A stretch of 64,000 nucleotides of DNA from Ricordea florida (lineage: Eukaryota; Cnidaria; Anthozoa; Corallimorpharia; Ricordeidae), in assembly GCA_949710005.1 (NCBI GenBank), contig OX453287.1:20210017-20274016 (forward strand), read 5' to 3'. Below are positions 20,816 to 29,838 of the stretch, piece after piece; the first letter of the stretch is position 1, and the number at the start of each line of letters is the position of its first letter. The notes beneath the pieces are model-generated. The model was given only the letters and a program-made list of their open reading frames with translations. It was not told the DNA's origin and did no database searches. The position numbers and the translations under genes were made by a program.

Positions 20816-20872
20816 TATTGATCTAAATTGATCTAAATTGATCTAAATTGATCTAAACATTAGATCTAAACG
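20816..20872 (+). repeat. Short tandem repeat of ATTGATCTAA
   Basis: Four direct copies of a 10-base unit TTGATCTAAA occur from about 20818 to 20858, plus a diverged fifth. They lie between the 47-residue membrane ORF and the LINE insertion. Possibly a remnant regulatory or replication iteron; no proof. Confidence 0.5.
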
Positions 20873-20884
20873 AGAATTTAACAT

Positions 20885-21050
20885 TAGAGAGCTTTTGCCC
20901 GCGATTAGCGAGGGCTATTCGAGGCGGGCAAAAGAGCAAAAAACAATTTAAAAGTCAATTAATACTGTCTACAGAACAAACCTAGAAGCAATCTAGTTTG
21001 TCGTGTGGTTTATAGGCAGAATGATACGGGGAGGCGGACTATAGTCAATA
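20885..21050. other. Intergenic stretch with an inverted repeat
   Basis: Near 20890-20935 the sequence GCTTTTGCCCGC(GATTAGCGAGGGCTATTCGAG)GCGGGCAAAAG forms a clean stem of about 11 bp around a 21-base loop. It lies after the membrane ORFs and before the LINE insertion. It could be a terminator-like or replication-related structure of the virus-like element, or a chance hairpin. Confidence 0.4.
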
Positions 21051-21054
21051 TTGG

Positions 21055-21625
21055 GAGTAACATACAATGTTATGATTTTGAGAATTGTACTCGTATATCA
21101 GAAATTCTGATGTAATCGTCTTCATTCTTAAGGATTTCAAAAAGTTTATTCTTTAGTTTGCTTTTAAACTGACTTTTATTTAAGACTTTGATGGTGAGTG
21201 GAATGCTATTCCAAATCAGGGCACCTGAGATAGAAAAGGCTTTTTTCATATTTTCAGTTCTAGCTTTCTCAACATAATAATTCTCGTTAGAAACAGATCT
21301 AGTCCGGTAACTATGAACAAAAGACAATTTCTTGAACATATTCTTAATTTTACTAGGAGCAAGATTATTATGAATGTCGTACATTAAAAGACTCATTTGC
21401 TCAAACAGCAAAAATGATATCGGCAACTGTTTTGTTTCTAAGAATAATGGGACTGCATGAGCTCTTGGATTACTGAAGAACATTAGTCTAAGGGCTCTCT
21501 TTTGGAGAATGAGTAGCTTATGAAGGTGTGTTTCAGCAGCTTGACCCCAAGCGCAGATGCCATAGTTCAGATAAGGTAAAATTAATGAACGATATAACGT
21601 GAGAAGTACATGACGTGGAACGAAA
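21055..21625 (-). pseudogene. 5'-truncated LINE (CR1/Jockey-like RT tail)
   Basis: On the minus strand, from about 21625, the frame reads PRHVLLTLYRSLILPYLNYGICAWGQAA, then HLHKLLILQKRALRLMFF and SFVHSYRTRSVSNENYYVEKA, ending SGALIWNSIPL. This is the classical C-terminal region of non-LTR RT ORF2. The copy is inserted opposite to the surrounding viral genes. The 3' end lies near 21055. Confidence 0.8.
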
Positions 21626-21751
21626 TGTCGAAATGTCGAAATTACACATTACGCGAAATGGGTGGCAGTTTTAGCGGCAAGCATGGCTTTAAAAAATTAT
21701 CTGGAAACTCAAAAGATTCTACGTAAAAGCATCTAATTAGTTAATATATAT

Positions 21752-21934
21752 ATGGCAAATATAGCTTTCATGATTGGTGGAGCTATTTTAAATGCGACAG
21801 TTTTTGTTGGTGGCAATTATCTGGCAAAATATTTATCTGGTAATAATGTAGATGAAGAAAAGGTTCCACATGATAAAGCGGTTGAAAAATGTCAAAAAGA
21901 TCATATAGAATCTTTAGAAAAGCGACAGAAATAA
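21752..21934 (+). CDS. Small membrane protein (60 aa)
   Basis: ATG after the leader TTAGTTAATATATAT. It has an N-terminal hydrophobic segment (IAFMIGGAILNATVFVGGNYLA, residues 4-25) followed by a charged Lys/Glu-rich tail ending ESLEKRQK. This is a type III or signal-anchor topology. Its TAA overlaps the next ATG (TAAATG), again a viral-style junction. No family recognised. Confidence 0.5.
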   Translation: MANIAFMIGGAILNATVFVGGNYLAKYLSGNNVDEEKVPHDKAVEKCQKDHIESLEKRQK

Positions 21935-22164
21935 ATGGGTTGGTGCGAGCAGCAAGAAGATAATGAATATCAGGCTCAACAAAAGATGTCGGATACGGAT
22001 AAGGCATTACTTTTATCTAACCAAGCGCACCGCCAGGTTATACTTTACGTGAAGCACAATTTTCGTATTATTATAGACCGAGTAGTAATCAAAAGTCGGG
22101 TGAGTTTTTGTATGTTGGCGGCGGAGTGTTGGCGCTAGGTTATCTGGCAAGTCGATTCCTATAA
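21935..22164 (+). pseudogene. Small viral-type membrane protein, frameshifted
   Basis: The ATG at 21935 follows the previous TAA directly. The first frame gives MGWCEQQEDNEYQAQQKMSD and runs about 33 codons. After about 22020 the better frame is shifted and ends in a hydrophobic helix (FLYVGGGVLALGYLASRFL) with a stop at 22164. An original protein of about 75 residues with a C-terminal anchor is inferred. Confidence 0.4.
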
Positions 22165-22191
22165 TTAGAGATTCCGAGATATTAATATTAA

Positions 22192-23230
22192 ATGGCTGAT
22201 AGCGGAGTTTTAGATTTACCAGATCCAGTTGATACGGATCCATTTGGTGAGGGTGGTGATAGGGACCCAGAAGTTCCAACATGGAAATACAATAGAAACA
22301 TCAACAACTACCCCGAACACACAAAGGTCTGAAGTAAGGCACACAGTTTTTTCTCCTGTAAATACTGAATTGCGGCCTATGGGGAAAACGTAGTGGATAA
22401 TACTACCGAGGCAGATCGACGTTTAAAAAATAATCCCCTAATGTTAAAATTCATAACACCCTATCTACTCGAACAAATGACATGGGTAATGTTTGAGTAA
22501 AACTATCTAGGGCAGGAGGGAAAGAATTTTCAATATTAGACGCGGATAATAACATTGCTCTAGACTTGAATAATCTTCGACCAACATTGAGAGATGCGCT
22601 GGGTCAAACTGCAGAGGCGGTTATTGAGAAAAATGACAAGGATATTGAAATGCTGGAATCAATAAAGACAAACATTTTGGAAACAGGAAAAGAAGGAGAT
22701 AATTTTCGTGATCAGTTTATTAAAAGCAGCCAGGAGACTGAAAATTTAAAGAGAAGGATACAAGAACTAGAGAGGGAAAGGGATATTTTATCAGGAGAGC
22801 AGTTAGAAAGAGAAGGGGCGAAAAGAGAGCTAGTCATGTTGCGAGAGCAAATAAAAAAAATGGAAAGCAAAATAAAGGAAGCTGAAAAAAAGTTTGCAGA
22901 GGCTGAAAACCAGGTGGTGGAGTAACTTAACAATTGTTAGAATCGGAAAGATTAAACCGAGAACAAAATAAAACACTGGATAGCATGTCTAAGAATATGG
23001 AGCAGCTAAAAAACGAATTAGAAAAAAGAAAACAAGATTCATATAAACTAAGGGATGTTACGGTGGAAAGAGATAGACTAATAAGGCGATTGCGAGAGGT
23101 AGGAGTAGCTAGAGATAGAGGAGTAAATGCGATTCATCAGCAAATAAGTGGAATACAAAGACAGAACGAGGAAATAATAGAGAGGATGTCATCAAGGGAT
23201 CGAATCAAGTATATATTTAAGAAATACGAC
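22192..23230 (+). pseudogene. Broken coiled-coil protein of the virus-like element
   Basis: The ATG at 22192 follows the leader TATTAATATTAA. The first 46 codons are Asp/Pro-rich. After a frame change and a damaged stretch (22330-22560) a long coiled coil follows: residues such as LESIKTNILETG, ENLKRRIQELERERD and REQIKKMESKIKEAEKKF to 22925. Then, after a stop and a frame slip, comes a second coil (LNREQNKTLDSMSKNMEQLKNELEKRK) reaching about 23220, where the Gypsy insertion cuts it off. It may have exceeded 330 residues. Candidates include a fibre/spike-like or scaffold protein; neither can be shown. Confidence 0.5.
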
Positions 23231-23231
23231 T

Positions 23232-23546
23232 TCACGGTGAAATGTCATCAGCTGAAGGCGACGGAGAGTTTACAGGGGCTGGAGATAGCGTTGACGAGGA
23301 GCCCTCTGAAGGCCTTGATGGTGTTGGAGACAGACTTGCTGAAAACTTTGGAGTCAAAGATGGAGGTGCTGAGGGTGGTAATGAACTAGAGAACAGTTTG
23401 TCAGGGAGAGTTGACACAGACTGGTCCTGAGGCGGGGAGTCACCTGTATGCTGCGGTGGTGCAAGCTGAATTTGGACACGGTTTCTTCTGATTTGACTGT
23501 TGCCTGTGTCAATGAGGTACGACCGAGGACCGGCTGAACCAACCAC
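23232..23546 (-). CDS. Gypsy pol C-terminal Ser/Pro-rich tail
   Basis: The frame opens with VGSAGPRSYLIDTGNSQIRRNRVQIQL, the short beta-barrel-like segment (G(P)RSYLV..GxxxRRNR) that follows the integrase core in many Gypsy elements. It then becomes a low-complexity Ser/Pro tail to a stop at the element edge. It is separated from the integrase ORF (ending 23727) by frame loss. Confidence 0.6.
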   Translation of the reverse strand: MVGSAGPRSYLIDTGNSQIRRNRVQIQLAPPQHTGDSPPQDQSVSTLPDKLFSSSLPPSAPPSLTPKFSASLSPTPSRPSEGSSSTLSPAPVNSPSPSADDISP

Positions 23547-23726
23547 TTTTCCACGGACCCAGGATTTAGCTGACGAAGTGGGTGGTGGTTTTGCATAAGC
23601 ATAACTTCATGGAGGAAGATTAGGGAGAGGGGCACTTGCATGTTTGTCATACGAGTTTTTCTGCTGCAGTTTACGATGGACATGATCAGCTACCACGGTG
23701 TCACGTGGAGGAGTAAAAGGCTCCAA

Positions 23727-25151
23727 TTAAGCTGGAAGCTGAGGCAGATCGCTGCGAAGTGTACGTCCAAACAGGCGCTGAGCAGGCGAATAGGTGTGTC
23801 CGGCAGGTGGAGTGTTACGGACAGACAATAGGGCTAAGTCCACATCCTCTGCTGTGAGAAGAATGTGCTTGGCTGATTTGACAGCAGCTTCTGCTCGTCC
23901 ATTTGACTGAGACCAGTATGGGGAAGATGTGATATGATTAAATTGGTACTTCTTAACAAATGTTTGAAATAAATCAGAAGTGTATTGAGCACCATTGTCT
24001 GTGATGAGAGTGTGGGGAATCCTGTGTCGACAAAAATGTTGCTTTGTAGCCTGAATGACTGCTGAAGACTGAATGTTTGGAAGCTGATCAATTTCATAGA
24101 AGTCACTGTAATGGTCAACTGTAACTAGATAAGCCTGACCATTGAGTGCAAACAAGTCCTGGGAAACTAGTTGCCATGGCAGAGTTGGTACTGGGTATGG
24201 TTGGAGTGGCTCCCGTGGATGCTGACGAGCATGCTGGGCACAAATACCGCAGGATTGACACATGTCGGTAATTTGACTGTTAAGGCCTGGCCAGAACAGA
24301 CAGCTGCGAGCGTGACGAAGAGTAAACTCAGGGCCCCGGTGAGCGGCGTGGAGTTTGTGTAAGAGACTATCACGAAGCGAAGAGGGAATGATGACACGAT
24401 TTTGCTTGAAGAGCAATCCATCATGAACAGTGATTTCATGACGTACAGACCAGTATGGTCGTGCCAACTGTGGAACAGCAGCTTTGTCGTTGGGCCATCC
24501 TTTGGTGGTAAGAGTCTGGAGAATGATCTGCTCAGGATCTGTGCTAGCTGTCGTTCTGATGTCTTGGAGAGTGTCGTCTTGGAAACTAGAGAAATCAGGA
24601 TTATTGGATTCAAACTCGACTCGGTACACCAGCTGATCTTGAAGTTGCTTATGAGAGGTGATGGGAAGAGGAGCTCGAGATAGAGTGTCAGCAGTGTGAA
24701 GAGAAGAACCTTTGCGATATTCAACATGGAATGTGTATCGCTGGAGAGCCAGCATCATGCTCTGTAGACGACGTGGAACTGAAGCTAGGGGACGTTTGAA
24801 AATAGTCTCCAGGGGTTGATGATCACTGTAAACAGTCACATCGGACTTTCCAAAAAGGAGTTGATCAAATTTGTGGAAGGCGTGAACGATAGCAAGAGTT
24901 TCTTTCTCAATTTGAGCATATCGCTGTTCAGTTGGTGTGAGAGAACTGGAGCAGTAGGCCACTGGTTGCCACTGTATGTTGGAAGAGTCGATGGTGTTTG
25001 TGGCAGGTTGGAGCAGCGCAGCGCCCCGGCCATATTCAGAGGCATCCACTTGGAGTACAACAGGAGCCTTAACATCAAAGTAGCGAAGACAAGGGGCTTT
25101 GGAAAGTAGTTCCTTAGCCTGTATGAGAGCTTTGCTATGTTGTTCGGACAA
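23727..25151 (-). CDS. Gypsy RNase H and integrase
   Basis: 474 residues. An RNase H domain starts with VVLQVDASEYGRGAALLQ and continues EKETLAIVHAFHKFDQLLFG and SDHQPLETIF. The integrase zinc-binding domain reads LLHKLHAAHRGPEFTLRHAR... CQSCGICAQH (HHCC). The catalytic core has VTVDHYSDFYEID (Asp), LITDNGAQYTS (Asp) and SQSNGRAEAAVKSAKH (Glu), so DDE residues are kept. It follows the gag-RT ORF after a one-base frame change near 25176. About 50 residues at the RT/RNase H junction appear deleted. Confidence 0.9.
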   Translation of the reverse strand: MSEQHSKALIQAKELLSKAPCLRYFDVKAPVVLQVDASEYGRGAALLQPATNTIDSSNIQWQPVAYCSSSLTPTEQRYAQIEKETLAIVHAFHKFDQLLFGKSDVTVYSDHQPLETIFKRPLASVPRRLQSMMLALQRYTFHVEYRKGSSLHTADTLSRAPLPITSHKQLQDQLVYRVEFESNNPDFSSFQDDTLQDIRTTASTDPEQIILQTLTTKGWPNDKAAVPQLARPYWSVRHEITVHDGLLFKQNRVIIPSSLRDSLLHKLHAAHRGPEFTLRHARSCLFWPGLNSQITDMCQSCGICAQHARQHPREPLQPYPVPTLPWQLVSQDLFALNGQAYLVTVDHYSDFYEIDQLPNIQSSAVIQATKQHFCRHRIPHTLITDNGAQYTSDLFQTFVKKYQFNHITSSPYWSQSNGRAEAAVKSAKHILLTAEDVDLALLSVRNTPPAGHTYSPAQRLFGRTLRSDLPQLPA

Positions 25152-27436
25152 GAGAAAATCTTGCTTGATGTGAGGTAAGTGATTATCCCCAGAAAGCGAC
25201 GGGTGGCTGCCTTATCTTGAGGTTGAGGCATGTCAAGAACAGCAGTGACTATCTCTGTGCTGGGTCTGAGTCCCTCTGGAGTAAGGATGTGACCCATGAA
25301 CGGGGCAGTTGACGTTTTGAACTTGATCTTGTCCGGGTTGAGTTTGAGGTTATGCTGAGAGAGACGACTCAGCAAGTTTAAGACAGTGGCATCATGGTCT
25401 CGGGTGGCGTCTGTCAGGGATTCACCGCGACCTATGACAATAATGTCATCGGCAATGTTCACAACCCCATCTATTCCACAGAGGATATCATGAAGGCGGC
25501 GTTGAAATTCCTCTGGAGCTGCACTGACGCCAAAGGGGAGACGTGTCCAGCGGTAACGGCCCCATGGAGTGTGCATGGTGGTCAGCATGGACGACTCCTT
25601 TGTTAACTCAATTGTTTGGAAGGCATCCTTGATGTCAAATACTGAGAAAATCTTTGCTTGGTTGAAGCGGTGAATGTTTTCCTCAAGGGTAGGTATGGGG
25701 TAAACAGGTCTGATGATTGCCTTGTTGATAGTTTGTGAGGGGTCCAAACAAATACGGACTTTAGCAGGTTTAGTAGCAGTTGCTGGACGCTCCCGAACCA
25801 CCATGTTAGAGATCCAGGGGATGGGTTCATTTACTCGAACCAGCTGACCAGTTTGGATGAGCTTATCCAGTGCTTCCTTGATGACAGGTAGCTTGGGCGC
25901 AGCATAGCGGTGAGGGGCCGCTTGGATAGGCTTCACTTCAGGATTAAGGGTGAGGGAGAAGGGTTCACTCAGTTTGCCTAAGCCTTCAAATAATTCTGGA
26001 TGTGTGAGATTAATGTAATCTAAGGTTAACTCACCAAGAGGTGGTGGGGACGATGGGGTAGTCTCCAACTGGTTGACGGTGTCCACATCATAGTTAATAA
26101 TTCCCATGCGGGTGCTGTCGGCCAGGCCCAAGAGAGGAGCATAGTAGTGCTCCGCAGTGATGATCTGGACTACAATCTCATAGGATTTTCCACGGCGAGT
26201 GCACTGCAGTGTAGTTTGCCCGGTGGTTGGAATGACTGCTTTTGAGTAGTCCAGGAGACGAACGGAAGATGGGTTCACTGACACTGGAGGTAGCTTGTTA
26301 AGGTCTGTGATATGTATGGTGTTACAGGAGCAGCCTGAATCAACTTGAAATCTGAGTCGCTTGATGGGTGGTGAGGTAGATGCAGGAGGACTGAGGTCAA
26401 GGTCAACAAAGATGCCTTTCGGAGACGATGACACTTGACAGACGTCATGCGTGATGAAATAGGCGGGTTGATGAGGATCGGTGTGGGTAACCTGTTCCAT
26501 ATCCGATAAAACTTTTGCAGAAGAAGCCCTGCACACCTGTTGCCAATGCCCACGTTTTCCACAGGCATGACATGTATCATTCGAAGCAGGGCAGGCACGG
26601 CGAGTGGCATGGGGTGTACGTCCACACCAAATGCAAGTTTTGGAATTAGTTTGTGAAATGGCAGAAGGGATTGGACGACGCGGAGGACGAGAAGGCCCTT
26701 TTGGTCTGTCTTCAGTGGGTGTGACTTTGTTAGCTGCTTCTTCAAGATGTTGCTGAGTGATGGCAGAGTCAGTTTGAATGCTGGCCTCAAAATCACGCGC
26801 TTTGGAGATGACTTGAGCAAAAGTAAGGGATGTTAAGTATTCATGAGAGATTACGTCACTGCGAAAACGTCGAAATGAATCATTTAAGCCAATGACAAAA
26901 ATGTCCCTTTGCAATCTGTCATCCACTGCAGTTGGAAAATTACACTTCTGGTATTCTAAACGCACGAGAGTGTGCCACGCTTGAATCGACATACCTGGCT
27001 CTTGTTTCAGCTTTCGAAGAAAATGGTGTGTGCTTTGAATTATTGGTTCCCCACCAAGGTAATGTTGTGAAAGCTTGGCGAGCCACTGAGCAGGATTTTG
27101 CTTTTCTCCTTCTGATATTTGAGCGTCGACGGTGGTTGTTAAGACGTCCCATTCCGCTTGGGAAAATGCGCGACGGAGGGCGGCCATAGCTTTCAGACGT
27201 TTGGCTGTTATCCAGTAGTCTTCACTGTCGATGGGTTTAGCCGGATTTATGTAGTCTTCCATAATGCAGAAGTCTCGAAAGTTCGCCACAAAAAATTTGA
27301 AAGCACGGCGGCGATCCAGTGAGCTGGCATCGAAGATCGGTCGATCTTTGCCCATTGTGCAACAGAGTCTGATCTGTGAGTGAAAAGAGAGAAACGTGGA
27401 GAGAAGACAAGCAATCGAGAAAATCACTCGAGCCAC
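24836..27436 (-). CDS. Gypsy gag-protease-RT polyprotein
   Basis: An 866-codon frame; the likely start is the Met at 27355 (MGKDRPIFD). Gag-like part: HHFLRKLKQEPGMSIQAWH and RDIFVIGLNDSFRRFRSDV. Then two zinc knuckles (CIWCGRTPHATRRACPA and CHACGKRGHWQQVC), protease with FQVDSGCSCNTIH (active-site DSG), and RT with RICLDPSQTINKAI, FSVFDIKDAFQTIEL, LPFGVSAAPEEFQ and IADDIIVIG (the YxDD-equivalent box is IADD). The frame is lost after RRFLGIITYL near 25176. Coding is otherwise open, implying a fairly young copy. Confidence 0.9.
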   Translation of the reverse strand: MARVIFSIACLLSTFLSFHSQIRLCCTMGKDRPIFDASSLDRRRAFKFFVANFRDFCIMEDYINPAKPIDSEDYWITAKRLKAMAALRRAFSQAEWDVLTTTVDAQISEGEKQNPAQWLAKLSQHYLGGEPIIQSTHHFLRKLKQEPGMSIQAWHTLVRLEYQKCNFPTAVDDRLQRDIFVIGLNDSFRRFRSDVISHEYLTSLTFAQVISKARDFEASIQTDSAITQQHLEEAANKVTPTEDRPKGPSRPPRRPIPSAISQTNSKTCIWCGRTPHATRRACPASNDTCHACGKRGHWQQVCRASSAKVLSDMEQVTHTDPHQPAYFITHDVCQVSSSPKGIFVDLDLSPPASTSPPIKRLRFQVDSGCSCNTIHITDLNKLPPVSVNPSSVRLLDYSKAVIPTTGQTTLQCTRRGKSYEIVVQIITAEHYYAPLLGLADSTRMGIINYDVDTVNQLETTPSSPPPLGELTLDYINLTHPELFEGLGKLSEPFSLTLNPEVKPIQAAPHRYAAPKLPVIKEALDKLIQTGQLVRVNEPIPWISNMVVRERPATATKPAKVRICLDPSQTINKAIIRPVYPIPTLEENIHRFNQAKIFSVFDIKDAFQTIELTKESSMLTTMHTPWGRYRWTRLPFGVSAAPEEFQRRLHDILCGIDGVVNIADDIIVIGRGESLTDATRDHDATVLNLLSRLSQHNLKLNPDKIKFKTSTAPFMGHILTPEGLRPSTEIVTAVLDMPQPQDKAATRRFLGIITYLTSSKIFSCPNNIAKLSYRLRNYFPKPLVFATLMLRLLLYSKWMPLNMAGALRCSNLPQTPSTLPTYSGNQWPTAPVLSHQLNSDMLKLRKKLLLSFTPSTNLINSFLESPM

Positions 27437-27532
27437 GGGAGTTGAGAGCGAGACTGCGACCTTGTAATCTTATCTAGGAGAGGCGAGTCGGGACAGCGAA
27501 CGAAGGAGCGGGTTACAACACTCCTGACACCA

Positions 27533-27690
27533 TGTAATAAGTCGACAAGCTCCGTAAATTCTAACAAAACTTTATTCACAAGCCAACATGGCTGCTTGCA
27601 TGGCGAGAGACAAATCAAAGGATTATGGGAAAAGTCCTAAAGCATGATGGGACATGCTTACAAGCTGATAACGCTATGAACTCAAAGCGG
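27533..27690 (-). repeat. LTR-like region of the Gypsy element
   Basis: Begins TGTAATAAGTCGAC next to the primer-binding site. The minus strand contains AATAAAG, a polyadenylation-signal-like motif, about 45 bases before the edge. The outer boundary is uncertain because a dispersed repeat (27695-27830) follows. There is no second copy at the other end. Confidence 0.5.
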
Positions 27691-27694
27691 TTCG

Positions 27695-27774
27695 TTTAAA
27701 AATAAAAAATATCATAATCCAGAATATCGATGTGTAATTTGCACTGGTGTTACACTTTTTGCACTGGTGTTACA

Positions 27775-27806
<32 letters not shown>

Positions 27807-27832
27807 TGAGTAATTTTTTCATGTGTATTATA
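27695..27832 (+). repeat. Dispersed repeat with duplicated GCACTGGTGTTACAC
   Basis: It contains two copies of TTTGCACTGGTGTTACACTT (27738-27773 region) followed by TCTCAGCCAATCAGAATTGA. An inverted copy of the whole stretch is at about 55430-55560. The shared length is about 130 bases with similar flanks (ATACACATGAAAAAATT). It marks the Gypsy/viral junction, so it belongs either to the LTR outer part or to an independent MITE. Confidence 0.6.
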
Positions 27833-28755
27833 AAGGATGTAAAAAGCTAAGAAGCATCGTGATATGGACAACTCTATTCATGTCAGGCATTGGATGTTTG
27901 GTTAGTCTAAATGTATCGAAGAGGACTGAATGTAATGTGGATCAAATCCCAGAAACAGTACATGATTATGATATTTTAAAACGTTCTCAACTGGAAAATT
28001 TAAATGCCAGAAGGAAATGGAATAAACTTCAGACTTAAACAAGCGAGAGAGATATTGCAACATCTAGAACGTGAAATCGAACATTATAATAGAACAAGAG
28101 AGAAACATAAAACACTCAGAAAACTAACGGTAGGATTCACGGCTGGAATTTCCATCATACTATCCGTGACTGGTTTCGTATTATCGTTAACCGGATTTGG
28201 TGCCGCTGTTGGTGGACCAATTGGAGCAGTCGGTGGATTATTTGGTGTGATTAGAACAACAACCGGGGCCAGTTGTTCGAAGGCCGATTAGCGCTAAACC
28301 AGGGTTAAATTTTAACCCGGGTTTCATTTCCTCTTGTTAAAAAGCATTTTCTCCGTTAACTTTCTCAATTTTGTTTCAGAGCAAACAGTCATCATATTGT
28401 ATTAAAAAAGAATTATACTGAATGTGCTTTTTAAGCTCTCGTAACTGCATTTAAATTTCGCACTTAACCCTGGGTTACCTTAACCCTGCTTCGAACAACT
28501 CGGCCCCGGTGTTAAATTCTCCAGGAAAATAGCAAAACACGCTAGAATCACACAATTAGCCGGATCGAGGATTTAATTTCTAGAGCTCTCAATGACGATA
28601 AGATTACAGAGGAGGAATTTACTAGGATATTGGTGGAAGAAGGTCAATACAACCAGATGAAAAGGGGTATTCGAGATCATAATGCCATTGATATGGGTGA
28701 GGTTAAAACTGGAGTATGGAAAGAAATGGTCAGGGAAATACCTAAGGATCTAAAA
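27833..28755 (+). pseudogene. Broken membrane protein of the virus-like element
   Basis: The first frame gives a basic start, a hydrophobic anchor (IVIWTTLFMSGIGCLVSLNV) and a polar stretch. Near 28015 the frame slips, and a coiled coil (REILQHLEREIEHYNRTREK) leads to a Gly-rich hydrophobic region (ISIILSVTGFVLSLTGFGAA, then VGGPIGAVGGLFG). A foldback element (28263-28509) interrupts it. The C-terminal part resumes at about 28510 and closes with EEFTRILVEEGQYNQMKRG and a stop at 28755. It looks like a virion or pore-type membrane protein; the role is unknown. At least three lesions. Confidence 0.5.
28263..28509. mobile_element. Foldback/MITE with GGGGCC(G)AGTTGTTCGAAG termini
   Basis: 247 bases with inverted ends: CCGGGGCCAGTTGTTCGAAG at left and its near-exact complement CTTCGAACAACTCGGCCCCGG at right. 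A second inverted block lies inside (AACCAGGGTTAA / TTAACCCTGGGTT). Non-coding. It is inserted into the viral membrane-protein gene. Confidence 0.75.
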
Positions 28756-28796
28756 TGATGGAAATATTAAAAACATCCGACTTAAGATAATAAATA

Positions 28797-29077
28797 TGGG
28801 AGTACTTGATGAATTTAAGAACCAATATCCAAAAGCTAATTTATCCACGTAAATTTGGGCGGGTTGGTTTTTCAGACACGGAGGTCATTTACTGGCTAAA
28901 AGAAGGCGATTGGATTTTAATATTTTCGTGTGCAGGTAATGCATACTCAAATCCGCTTACAAGATTCAATCGTGTTTCAAGTGAAAATATATAGAACCAT
29001 TAAAAGTAGATATGGGTATTGAACAAATAAAGATACGTGATGTTAAACCACCGAAAGGTGATAACAATTCAGATTAA
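28797..29077 (+). pseudogene. Viral-type module, copy 1
   Basis: An ATG after the leader TTAAGATAATAAAT reads MGVLDEFKNQYPKANLST, then a stop. A second frame continues FGRVGFSDTEVIYWLKEGDWILIF. A third piece (29012-29077) reads MGIEQIKIRDVKPPKGDNN. Together they resemble the better-preserved module at 29360, with the pattern W-x-x-F-K-x-x-Y-P, K-F, a Trp-containing hairpin and a basic tail. Dead. Confidence 0.4.
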
Positions 29078-29250
29078 CTGATGGAATTTTGGAGGCGTTA
29101 TCATGGCCAATAGCTGATATGTCCAAGTTTAAATTCGTCAATGATAATTATGGAGGGAGCGTATACTGGTAGGGATGATTTATCTGAAAAAAAGCATGGA
29201 GAGACTTTTTAAGCCCTGAAATTAAAATGAAATTGGCCAAAGATCTAGAA
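29078..29250 (+). pseudogene. Viral-type module, copy 2
   Basis: Frames with stops read SKFKFVNDNYGGSVYW and then SPEIKMKLAKDLE before a stop near 29250. The same two blocks occur in the fourth module (SSKFKLVKDSEYSNSIYWIY ... NPETRSRLYKDLG). It is a degraded duplicate. Confidence 0.4.
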
Positions 29251-29359
29251 TAATTCAGAATATCAAAAAAAATCAAATGGTGGATTTGAATGTATGGATG
29301 ACTAATGAAGGTGGAAGTATTCATTGGAAATACTGAAAATTAAAAGTATCTTACTTTAG

Positions 29360-29689
29360 ATGATTAAATATGGGAGTATGCAATGGGATGATTTCAAAAA
29401 GCTTTACCCAAATTATGATAGTGCAAAGTTTATACTGGATTCTTCAGGTAATTTTATGGAGTGGATTTATAAAGGATCACAAGTTTACATTAATACTAGG
29501 AATAAGAACTTATCGTTGGATTACTTATCCAAAGGATTTAGCGATAAAGTGAAGGAACAATTTAAAAAAGACCTTGGAATTGGAGTCGTAAGAGTAGAAA
29601 CTATAGTAGACGTAGTTAATGACAGCGAAGATTTACTTAATAATTTTTTTCGGTGCATCTTCATGCGGATAGCTCCAAATTTAAATTAG
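29360..29689 (+). CDS. Viral-type module, copy 3 (109 aa ORF)
   Basis: The most intact copy. It reads MQWDDFKKLYPNYDSAKFIL, then SSGNFMEWIYKGSQVYINTR, then LDYLSKGFSDKVKEQFKKDL and GIGVVRVETIVDVVND. It has no signal peptide or membrane segment. The last 20 residues run over the start of module 4 in another frame, so the original stop is probably lost. Family unrecognised; likely a small soluble protein that duplicated locally. Confidence 0.45.
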   Translation: MIKYGSMQWDDFKKLYPNYDSAKFILDSSGNFMEWIYKGSQVYINTRNKNLSLDYLSKGFSDKVKEQFKKDLGIGVVRVETIVDVVNDSEDLLNNFFRCIFMRIAPNLN

Positions 29690-29838
29690 TGAAAGATTCG
29701 GAATATAGTAATAGTATATATTGGATATACAACCAACGAGCTATTATTAGCGATGAAAACTTCTGCATTAGATCATATTCTGATGATTTAAACCCTGAAA
29801 CCAGGTCAAGATTATATAAGGATTTAGGAGCGCATTAG
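29653..29838 (+). CDS. Viral-type module, copy 4 (61 aa ORF)
   Basis: Starts within the previous ORF in another frame and reads SSKFKLVKDSEYSNSIYWIY, then NQRAIISDENFCIRSYSDDL and NPETRSRLYKDLGAH before the stop. It lacks the N-terminal WDDFKKLYP block of copy 3. Its resemblance to copies 2 and 3 shows a tandem family. Confidence 0.4.
   Translation: MHLHADSSKFKLVKDSEYSNSIYWIYNQRAIISDENFCIRSYSDDLNPETRSRLYKDLGAH

Larger units (their letters stand above)
23231..27830 (-). mobile_element. Ty3/Gypsy retrotransposon, 3'-truncated
   Basis: A minus-strand element carries gag, protease, RT, RNase H and integrase in Gypsy order. The primer-binding site (complement of CACTCCTGACACCA, 27519-27532) abuts the LTR edge at 27533 (TG on the plus strand). 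Only one LTR-like region (27533 to about 27690) is present. At the other side the coding region ends at 23232 directly against viral sequence, so the 3' LTR is missing. It interrupts the viral coiled-coil gene. Confidence 0.8.

Noticed and set aside
22013..22282. 89-residue minus-strand ORF opposite the viral genes
   Set aside because: It is the shadow of plus-strand ORFs with viral-type leaders and has no recognisable motif.
24402..25606. Plus-strand ORFs across the Gypsy pol region
   Set aside because: Antisense shadows of a clearly identified RT-RNase H-integrase.
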